Positions 57,930 to 64,000 of a DNA stretch of 64,000 bases are shown piece after piece (positions within the stretch are counted from its first letter, which is position 1; each line of letters starts with the position of its first letter). The notes under the pieces were generated by a model. That model searched no databases and had not been told where the DNA came from. It worked only from the letters and a program-made list of their open reading frames with translations. The stretch is from an uncultured Candidatus Peregrinibacteria bacterium (GTDB lineage Bacteria; Patescibacteriota; Gracilibacteria; Peribacterales; Peribacteraceae). The translations under genes and the position numbers were made by a program. The DNA lies in NCBI GenBank assembly GCA_937863435.1, contig CALMES010000157.1, forward strand, positions 1 through 64,000, read 5' to 3'.

Positions 57930-59993
57930 ATGCTTTTCGAACCAACATCCATTGCGATTATCGGCGCCAGTAGCGAAGAAAAGAAGATTGGGCACTACCT
58001 GCTCAAAAATATTCTGACACAGGGTTACAAAGGCAAAATTTTTCCGATCAATCCGAAGCACACGGAACTGATGGGAATTCCAGCGTATCCATCGATCAGC
58101 GCAGTGCCCGAAGCAGTCGACATGGCGGTGATTGTGACGCCCGCTGCAACAGTGCTTGAGCTGGCAAAAGAGTGTGGCAAAAAAGGCGTGAAATCACTCG
58201 TCGTTATCTCCGCTGGCTTTGCCGAACTCGGCACACCGGAAGCGATTGAAGCCGAACATGCACTTGCGAACGTCGCGAAAGACTATTCGATGAAACTGAT
58301 TGGACCCAACTGTCTTGGCATTCTTCGTCCATCGATTGGACTGAATGCATCGTTTGCGCTCGATCTCCCGGCAACGGGGTCAATTGCGCTCGTGAGTCAG
58401 TCGGGTGCCATGGCAGTGGCACTGATGGACGCCTCGAAAAACCTCGGGATTGGTTATAGCCTGATCGCAAGCATCGGCAATAAGGCTGCAATGGATGAAT
58501 GTGAATATCTCGAAATATGTGAAAAAGACGACAAGACAAAAGTGATCGGCTTGTATCTGGAAAGCATCAAAGACGGCAAGAAGTTTGCACAGATCGCCGC
58601 GCGCATGACGAAATCAAAACCGATTGTGCTCATCAAGTCCGGCGTCTCAAAGCACGGCGCTCTGGCCGTGTCATCGCATACCGGCGCACTTGCAGGATCA
58701 GATGCAGCCATTACCGCACTGTGCAAGAAAACCGGCATTCATCGCGCGCACAGTACCGAGGAATTCCTTAACTTGCTGCGCACACTCGCCTCGCAACCTG
58801 CACTCCTTTCGCGCAAAGTCGCCATCATCACCAACGCCGGCGGACCGGGCATCATGGCAACCGATGCGGCCGAGCGCGAAGGACTCTCTCTGCCATCGCT
58901 CTCTCCCGAAAACGGGGAGAAACTGAAAAAACTTCTGCCTGTTGCCGCCAGCATCAAAAACCCGATCGATGTACTGGGCGACAGCGATGCCACTCGTTAT
59001 AAAGCCGCACTCGAAATCTGTGTCCGCGATGAAAATATGGATGGCGTTTGCGTGCTCCTTACGCCACAAATCATGACGCCGGCAAACGATGTTGCCCAGA
59101 TGATCATCCAACTCAAAAAATCTGTGCCGCTCATGCCGATCACAACCAGCTTCATGGGCTTCGATAGCGTGCAGGAGGCTCGTCACATTCTGGCCAAAGG
59201 TGGCATTCCCTGTTTCGACACACCGGAAGCCGCCATGCATGCGCTGGCTGCTCTCATGCAATCAGCCAATGATGAATCGGATCAGAGCATCGTCGTCAAT
59301 ACCGATCGATCCAGTGCAGCTGCAACACTTCTTCGTGGTCAATCGGGATTACTCAGCGAGGACATGACCAAGAAATTGTGTGAACTCTACAATCTTCCGC
59401 TCCCGAAAGCAGCGGTTGCAACGAGTGCCGATGAAGCTGTCGCCATCGTCAAACAAATCGGCTTTCCGGTCATTGCCAAAATCAGCTCGCCCGATATTCT
59501 GCACAAAACGGATATGGGCGGCGTGCGTGCCGGCATCAAAACCGACGACGATATGCGTAGTGCGTATGCCGAGATTATGCAAAATGTCGCCAAGAATGCG
59601 CCGAAGGCACACGTCACTGGCATCCTGATTCAGGAGCTTCTGCCAGCCGGCAGCGAATTTATTGTTGGTGGCATCCAAGATCCGACTTTCGGCCCACTGG
59701 TGATGGTCGGACTCGGCGGTATTTATACCGAACTGTTCAAAGACACGTCCTTCAGACTTGCCCCAGTCACCCATCAGCAATCGTATGAAATGATGGAAGA
59801 TCTGAAATCGTGGAAGCTGCTCACAGGCATGCGCGGATCAGCTCAATCTGACATTGATGGTCTCGCTGCGTGCATTGAAACAATTGGTATGATGATGAGC
59901 GAATGTCCGATGATCAAAGAGATTGATTTGAATCCGGTACTCGTGCGCGAAGGAAGTATCAGTATTGCGGATATCAAGATTGTTATCGGATAA
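57930..59993 (+). CDS. acetate--CoA ligase (ADP-forming), fused alpha-beta type
   Basis: This enzyme makes ATP while converting acyl-CoA to the acid, a fermentation end step common in archaea and CPR. The 687-residue protein has a CoA-binding domain (IAIIGASSEEKKIGHYLLKN), succinyl-CoA-ligase-like domains with the phospho-His segment SSHTGALAGSDAA, and a C-terminal ATP-grasp (IQELLPAGSEFIVGGIQDPTFGPLVMVGLGG). The start at 57930 removes a repeat-encoded hydrophobic extension. Confidence 0.92.
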   Translation: MLFEPTSIAIIGASSEEKKIGHYLLKNILTQGYKGKIFPINPKHTELMGIPAYPSISAVPEAVDMAVIVTPAATVLELAKECGKKGVKSLVVISAGFAELGTPEAIEAEHALANVAKDYSMKLIGPNCLGILRPSIGLNASFALDLPATGSIALVSQSGAMAVALMDASKNLGIGYSLIASIGNKAAMDECEYLEICEKDDKTKVIGLYLESIKDGKKFAQIAARMTKSKPIVLIKSGVSKHGALAVSSHTGALAGSDAAITALCKKTGIHRAHSTEEFLNLLRTLASQPALLSRKVAIITNAGGPGIMATDAAEREGLSLPSLSPENGEKLKKLLPVAASIKNPIDVLGDSDATRYKAALEICVRDENMDGVCVLLTPQIMTPANDVAQMIIQLKKSVPLMPITTSFMGFDSVQEARHILAKGGIPCFDTPEAAMHALAALMQSANDESDQSIVVNTDRSSAAATLLRGQSGLLSEDMTKKLCELYNLPLPKAAVATSADEAVAIVKQIGFPVIAKISSPDILHKTDMGGVRAGIKTDDDMRSAYAEIMQNVAKNAPKAHVTGILIQELLPAGSEFIVGGIQDPTFGPLVMVGLGGIYTELFKDTSFRLAPVTHQQSYEMMEDLKSWKLLTGMRGSAQSDIDGLAACIETIGMMMSECPMIKEIDLNPVLVREGSISIADIKIVIG

Positions 59994-60236
59994 TCGTTTA
60001 TTCGTTATTCGTGTACCGTTTTTCGATCTTGTCTCGAATTTGGTTCTTTAATCTTCGCGTTTTCACGGGGAAACAATGTCCCAGTTACTAGTTTACAAAC
60101 AACAGAAAAAGGGAGCAGGATGCTTCCCGCCGAGTTCGATTAAAACCATGACCTGATCACCGGGACACGATTGCGGATATAATGATCAATCCAAACTTTA
60201 TGGAATTATCAATTATCAATTTTTCATTATCAATTC
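59994..60236. repeat. word-repeat intergenic region
   Basis: Contains TTATTCGTTATTCGTG, TTTGGTTCTTTAATCTTCG and AATTATCAATTATCAATT words, families seen at 11996, 37886, 41905 and 56470. No gene seen. Confidence 0.6.
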
Positions 60237-60242
60237 TATACT
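60237..60242 (+). promoter_or_regulatory. -10 box TATACT for the anchored protein gene
   Basis: TATACT ends six bases before ATG 60249. Confidence 0.6.
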
Positions 60243-60248
60243 ATCCCC

Positions 60249-60854
60249 ATGTCCCCCATCGCAATCGGTGCCATCGCTGCTGTTCTTCTCCTTTCTATAG
60301 GAGGAGCCGATTATGCGTTGCTGGAAAAACCGCATCAAACGGAACTCGCAGGCCAGGAGAATCAGACTCCGGGCACGACGAGCAGCAGCTCATCACGTGC
60401 AGGAGTAAAGAAAGGAACATCGACGCGCAAGCGGACGGAAATCGATATTCCCGCCACTCTTTCGTCACTCGGCTTAAGCCAGATTGATACGCAGGAAATG
60501 AGTATTCTCAGTCGTGCCGTGCCTCCGCACATTGCCGTAACCACCAAAGTCCTCCTGAAAGACAATGACCGCAGTGCGCTCTTTGCATGGACTGAATCCG
60601 CAGACAGCAAAACTTTATTCGGCCAGCTCAAGCAAAGCCTGCAGCTAAGTTTTTCACCGCAGGTGCATGACGTACAAGATGAACGCGTCGAGCCTGACAC
60701 AGGAACATCTTACGACATTCTGCGTTTTACCGATGAAATTATCAGCCCCGAATCCATCATCTTCCTGCGCGTACGCAGCCGTATCTATGAACTTCATGTC
60801 ACAAGCGGCCAGCAGCCAACAATTGATCAACTGATTGCCGCTTTGGTCGCCTAG
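60249..60854 (+). CDS. membrane-anchored extracytoplasmic protein, unknown
   Basis: The 201-residue protein has one N-terminal helix (about 4-22), a Ser/Thr/basic linker (about 35-70) and a C-terminal alpha/beta domain (LSILSRAVPPHIAVTTKVLLKDND...YDILRFTDEIISPESIIFLRVRSRIYELHVT). No family is recognised. It precedes rplK but has its own promoter. Confidence 0.65.
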   Translation: MSPIAIGAIAAVLLLSIGGADYALLEKPHQTELAGQENQTPGTTSSSSSRAGVKKGTSTRKRTEIDIPATLSSLGLSQIDTQEMSILSRAVPPHIAVTTKVLLKDNDRSALFAWTESADSKTLFGQLKQSLQLSFSPQVHDVQDERVEPDTGTSYDILRFTDEIISPESIIFLRVRSRIYELHVTSGQQPTIDQLIAALVA

Positions 60855-60950
60855 AAAGTAGCACTTCCCGCAATTCGTACTTCGAGATTCGTAATTCTCG
60901 TAAGAAATGCCGTTGACGGTCGGAATGTTTATGCCTAAAGTACCGCAGCT

Positions 60951-61397
60951 ATGGCAAAGAAGGTTATCAAAATCATCAAGGCGCAAGCAAAAGGCGGTCA
61001 GGCAAACCCTGCTCCACCACTCGGTCCTGTGCTTGGACAAGCTGGTATCAACATCCAGCAGTTTTGTACGCAGTTCAACGACAAGACCAAGTCCCGCATG
61101 GGCGAACTCATTCCAGTCGAAATCACCTTGTTCGAAGACCGCAGCTTTACGTTTATCTTAAAGCAGCCACCAGCTTCGTACCTCATTTTGAAGAAGCTCG
61201 GCAAAGAGAAGGGTTCCGGTACGCCAAACAAAGACAAGATCGGCACCATTAAGCTCAAAGATATCGAGGAGATTGCCAAGCAGAAAATGCCGGATTTGAA
61301 TGCTGATACCGTCGAATCCGCCATGATGATGATTGCAGGCACTGCCCGTAACATGGGTATCGTGGTCGAGGACTACGAAAAGCTGAAAGCTGCTTAA
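60951..61397 (+). CDS. rplK: 50S ribosomal protein L11
   Basis: The 148-residue protein has [39 protein letters not shown] and the C-terminal RNA-binding [14 protein letters not shown]. Length and motifs are standard. rplA is not adjacent as usual: a membrane-protein gene intervenes. Confidence 0.97.
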   Translation: MAKKVIKIIKAQAKGGQANPAPPLGPVLGQAGINIQQFCTQFNDKTKSRMGELIPVEITLFEDRSFTFILKQPPASYLILKKLGKEKGSGTPNKDKIGTIKLKDIEEIAKQKMPDLNADTVESAMMMIAGTARNMGIVVEDYEKLKAA

Positions 61398-61399
61398 AC

Positions 61400-61486
61400 G
61401 AATTGTGAATCACGAATGAGGAATGACGATAATTTGATATAACAAAATATATCCGCAGCCGGGACGTAGCGTCCCGGTGGAAATAA
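61400..61486. repeat. GTGAATCACGAATG words plus CCGGGACGTAGCGTCCCGG hairpin
   Basis: 61400-61425 has ATTGTGAATCACGAATGAGG. 61462-61480 has the 19-base hairpin CCGGGACGTAGCGTCCCGG preceded by ATATCCGCAG, as at 55888. Confidence 0.75.
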
Positions 61487-61589
61487 GAAAGCAATGCCAG
61501 ATCATAGGAGATAAAGCTGGCAACGGCTTTTGCGTGTACAAAACAAAAAAACGCGTAAGCTGACACAAACATCTTCCCTTTCTGCCCGT

Positions 61590-62162
61590 ATGAATCCCCT
61601 CTTCCATTTCAGCATTTTTCAGCCGATGTACCTTGTGACACTGCCTCTGGGCATTTTTGCAGTGTTTATCACGCTGTTCATTCCCAGTATGATGGCAACG
61701 TCAAATCCCAAGCCGGAAGCAATCAGCCGCGCTATCAGCTGCTACATTCTCAAAGCGTTTGGCATCGGTCTGATTGCGGTCGGCGCTTTCCCGGTGCTGT
61801 ACATGCTCCTCATCAATGAAGTCATGCCGATTGACAGCCTTCTTCCCTTGGCGTTTCTGTTTCTGGTAGGCACAGGCGTACTCGTCCAGGCCAATATCGT
61901 TCTGCAGGGTGTTGACGAAGCTTCTGTATCTGTTCCCCGCGCCATCTTCCATCACAGTCTGGAGGTGCTCGGCGGTATTGTCGCGCTCATCTCCGGTATT
62001 TCGATTGTCATGGTGCCGCTTATGACACAGAAAATCGGCGGCTGGGAGATTCCGGCCAGCACGCTGATCCTAAGCATGATTCTCACCCTCAGCTTTTCTT
62101 TGCACACCGCACCTCGTGGTGGCAGAGCAGCCAAGGCTGTCGGGAAAAAGAAATCCGCGTAA
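61590..62162 (+). CDS. hypothetical membrane protein between rplK and rplA
   Basis: The 190-residue protein has about five helices (YLVTLPLGIFAVFITLFIPSMM, ILKAFGIGLIAVGAFPVLYMLLI, and so on) and a basic C-terminus (RGGRAAKAVGKKKSA). No family is recognised. It separates two ribosomal genes that are usually adjacent and is followed by its own terminator. Confidence 0.75.
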   Translation: MNPLFHFSIFQPMYLVTLPLGIFAVFITLFIPSMMATSNPKPEAISRAISCYILKAFGIGLIAVGAFPVLYMLLINEVMPIDSLLPLAFLFLVGTGVLVQANIVLQGVDEASVSVPRAIFHHSLEVLGGIVALISGISIVMVPLMTQKIGGWEIPASTLILSMILTLSFSLHTAPRGGRAAKAVGKKKSA

Positions 62163-62184
62163 TGGATTCACCTTCTGCCTCCTC

Positions 62185-62213
62185 AAAGCCGATGCTGCAT
62201 GCATCGGCTTTTT
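62185..62213 (+). terminator. rho-independent terminator
   Basis: AAAGCCGATGC/GCATCGGCTTT stem with TTTTT tail, downstream of the membrane-protein gene. Confidence 0.85.
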
Positions 62214-62389
62214 AAAAAGCCCGCATTTGTGACAAGAGCAGGCGGATAGGCACGGGTGCCATGGCCTGAAACCGCTTGCCTCAGATGTTTAATTACGGCA
62301 AAATACAGTCCCTCTTTCATCTATCAGACATAGATAAAAGCCGTGGAAGTCCATATTCCTGGACGCTATACCACTTTCCCCCCATTTCT

Positions 62390-63091
62390 ATGAAAAGCAT
62401 GTCTGCAGCACAGACCGCACGCGGCGGCAAGAAATATGCCCAGAAAAAGGCGCTTGTTACCAAGCCCTCCTATTCCATTGCAGAGGCCTGCGAACTTTTG
62501 ACACAGGTGAGCATCACGAAATTCGATGCCACAGCCGAGGTGCACTTCCGCATCGGCGCAGATATGACCCAGGCGGATCAGCTCGTACGCGGCACAGTTT
62601 CGCTGCCAAACGGCACAGGCCAGAAAGTGCGCATTGCCGCTTTCGTCACAGAGGAAATGGAAGACGAGGCCAGGAAAGCGGGTGCCGAACACGTCGGCGG
62701 TGCAGATCTCATCAAAAAAATCGAAGGCGGCATGCTGGACTTTGACATCGCGGTTGCCATGCCACAACTCATGAAAGACATCGGTAAGCTCGCAAAGATC
62801 CTCGGTCCAAAAGGACTCATGCCAAGCCCGAAGGCCGGCACCGTCTCCGACAAGCCAGGCAAGATCATCGAGGAGCTCAAGAAAGGCCGTATCGAATTCA
62901 AAATGGACAAGCAGGGTAACATTCACGCTATCTTCGGCAAAGTTTCCTTTGGTGCAGCCAAGCTCACCAAGAACCTGGAAGTATTGGTCCAGGCCATCAA
63001 GGACGCGCAGCCAGCGGCTATCAAGACCGCCTACATCATGAATGTCTCCATCAACCCAACCATGGGTCCTGGTATCAAGATCGCTCTGTAA
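62390..63091 (+). CDS. rplA: 50S ribosomal protein L1
   Basis: The 233-residue protein has YSIAEACELLTQVSITKFDATAEVHFRIGADM, VGGADLIKKIEGGMLDFDIAVAMPQLMKDIGKLAKILGPKGLMPSPKAGTV and TAYIMNVSINPTMGPGIKI. The open frame extends to 62276, but the start at 62390 gives the usual N-terminus. The 170-base leader could hold an L1-binding site, as in other bacteria; I cannot identify it. Confidence 0.96.
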   Translation: MKSMSAAQTARGGKKYAQKKALVTKPSYSIAEACELLTQVSITKFDATAEVHFRIGADMTQADQLVRGTVSLPNGTGQKVRIAAFVTEEMEDEARKAGAEHVGGADLIKKIEGGMLDFDIAVAMPQLMKDIGKLAKILGPKGLMPSPKAGTVSDKPGKIIEELKKGRIEFKMDKQGNIHAIFGKVSFGAAKLTKNLEVLVQAIKDAQPAAIKTAYIMNVSINPTMGPGIKIAL

Positions 63092-63112
63092 ATTTTCTCA
63101 CATTGATGATTC

Positions 63113-63137
63113 AAAACGGGCTTCGGCCCGTTTTTTT
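63113..63137 (+). terminator. rho-independent terminator of rplA
   Basis: ACGGGC-TTCG-GCCCGT stem with a stable TTCG loop and T7. Confidence 0.92.
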
Positions 63138-63159
63138 GTAATTCATTGCATCCCCATAA

Positions 63160-63345
63160 ATCCTACAATCTACAGCAGCGGGCGTCCCTGCCCGCAGCAG
63201 CTTATATCACTACACTTTCTGTCACCGGGACGCGACGTCCCGGCCCCTAAGGGGACCCTTTGGGTCTGCGGATGTTTTGATTGATTCGCAACCACGGCTA
63301 GAAAAGCCGCTCTTATCTTTAGAATGAATAATCAAATTTTCCTCT
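63160..63345. repeat. composite GC-rich repeat region
   Basis: CAGCAGCGGGCGTCCCTGCC, CCGGGACGCGACGTCCCGG (63222-63240), GGGACCCTTTGGGTC and AACCACGGCTAGAAAAGCCG ending ATGAAT. The order of elements is similar to 39700-39800 read in part in the opposite sense. Confidence 0.8.
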
Positions 63346-63374
63346 TATACTCTTATCTTCTGATCTTCTTATCC

Positions 63375-64000
63375 TCACACAACAAGCATCTCCTTCACCT
63401 CATCCAACTTCTCCGTCGAGAGTAATCGCATACGAAGTTCCTTGGCGCCGTCGAAGCCTTTCACATAACTTCCCAAGTGCCTGCGCATTTCCAGCACTCC
63501 CCGCCTTTCGCCTTTTATTTTCACGGCCAGTTCGCAGTGCTCCAGAATGCACGGAATTTTTTGGCGGAAACTCTCCAGGCGCTGTTCCGGTTCCAGTAAG
63601 GCATCGGGTGGAGCATAGGATGCGATGATCGACTCATCGCTCTCGCCGTTTTTACGGCGCTCGAAGGCATCGTGAATATCGCGCAGCAGCCACGGATTTC
63701 CATACGTTCCACGCCCGACCATCACGCCATCGAGATTACCAATTTTCTGGAGCGCATGAGCAACAGTCGTGATATCCCCGTTACCGAAAACCGGTACCGA
63801 GACTTCGTTTTTGAGTGCGTAAACAGGATCCCAATTGGCACTGCCGGTAAATTTATCGTGATACCGGCGGCCGTGAATCGCCAGTGCTGACGCCCCGGCT
63901 TCGACCAGTTTTTTACAGAACGGAATGAGGGTTTCGTGCGTGTCCCAACCCAAACGTGTTTTCACACTCACCGGAATTTTGACTGCCTTGACCGCCGCGT
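63375..64000 (-). CDS. tRNA-dihydrouridine synthase, C-terminal part (N-terminus outside window)
   Basis: The frame runs off the right edge of the window; the visible 208 or so residues include AVKIPVSVKTRLGWD, ALAIHGRRYHDKFTGSANWD, VPVFGNGDI and GVMVGRGTYGNPWLLRDI, all typical of DusB-like flavoproteins. An internal GTG at 63971 is not the true start because homology continues upstream. Confidence 0.93.
   Translation of the reverse strand, partial: AAVKAVKIPVSVKTRLGWDTHETLIPFCKKLVEAGASALAIHGRRYHDKFTGSANWDPVYALKNEVSVPVFGNGDITTVAHALQKIGNLDGVMVGRGTYGNPWLLRDIHDAFERRKNGESDESIIASYAPPDALLEPEQRLESFRQKIPCILEHCELAVKIKGERRGVLEMRRHLGSYVKGFDGAKELRMRLLSTEKLDEVKEMLVV

Noticed and set aside
1-64000. Alternative genetic code with TGA as glycine
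   Set aside because: Many genes end in TGA, including several ATGA-coupled pairs, and no conserved frame reads through TGA.
1-64000. CRISPR array
   Set aside because: The repeats seen are dispersed or word-like; none has regular spacing with unique spacers.

Overview
This 64 kb chromosomal window comes from a bacterium that I place in the Candidate Phyla Radiation (Patescibacteria), most likely near Peribacteria. The placement is inferred from gene content: an archaeal-type PEP carboxylase, an ADP-forming acetate-CoA ligase, the MurD2/MurL route to D-glutamate, FemAB and VirB4/VirB2-like genes, many small membrane proteins, and compact aminoacyl-tRNA synthetases and ribosomal proteins. Base composition is moderate. 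TGA is an ordinary stop codon: several genes join through ATGA start/stop overlaps. This rules out the recoded Gracilibacteria/Absconditabacteria code. No prophage, insertion sequence or CRISPR array is visible.

Layout. 1-400: two tRNA-Ile 3' copies around a broken GIY-YIG gene. 0.4-9 kb: a DUF378 protein, ruvC, recF, Nudix, L33, a permease, thioredoxin reductase and a cobalamin/iron-type binding protein. 9-12 kb: tRNA-Leu, then murL-murD2. 12-18 kb: grpE, archaeal-type PEP carboxylase and a copper-export pair (SafE-cupredoxin and CopA). 19.5-21 kb: a tRNA with anticodon CAT beside an AT-rich islet carrying a RelE-type toxin-antitoxin pair. 21.7-28.5 kb: a tightly overlapped cell-envelope operon (homoserine dehydrogenase, SanA-like, hydrolase, membrane MurF-like ligase, DegT aminotransferase, FemAB). 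28.6-34.5 kb: an SH3/deacetylase-like lipoprotein, argS, a coiled-coil lipoprotein and three tandem VirB2-like pilin-type proteins. 34.7-42 kb: metG, a Pur-alpha-like protein, fmt, rbfA, nrnA and a VirB4 ATPase. 42-52 kb: ATP-grasp, a two-component pair, small enzymes, an ECF sigma factor, a DedA-PAP2-LssY fusion and a glycosyltransferase. 52-64 kb: tRNA-Lys, tatD overlapping tRNA-Arg, a DUF2238 protein, a GT4 enzyme, ruvB, acetate-CoA ligase, rplK, a membrane protein, rplA and a partial dus gene.

The genes suggest a fermentative cell with a small genome: acetate-CoA ligase for ATP, PEP carboxylase for C4 acids, its own peptidoglycan chemistry, copper defence and a pilus or secretion ATPase.

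Two features run through the whole window. First, many genes have an extended -10 box (TGCTATAMT or close) only 6-9 bases before the start codon, which predicts widespread leaderless mRNAs. Second, the intergenic DNA is full of short palindromic or word-like repeats of several families. At least three protein genes (murL, femAB, a GT4 glycosyltransferase) carry in-frame inserts that look like the same repeat DNA.
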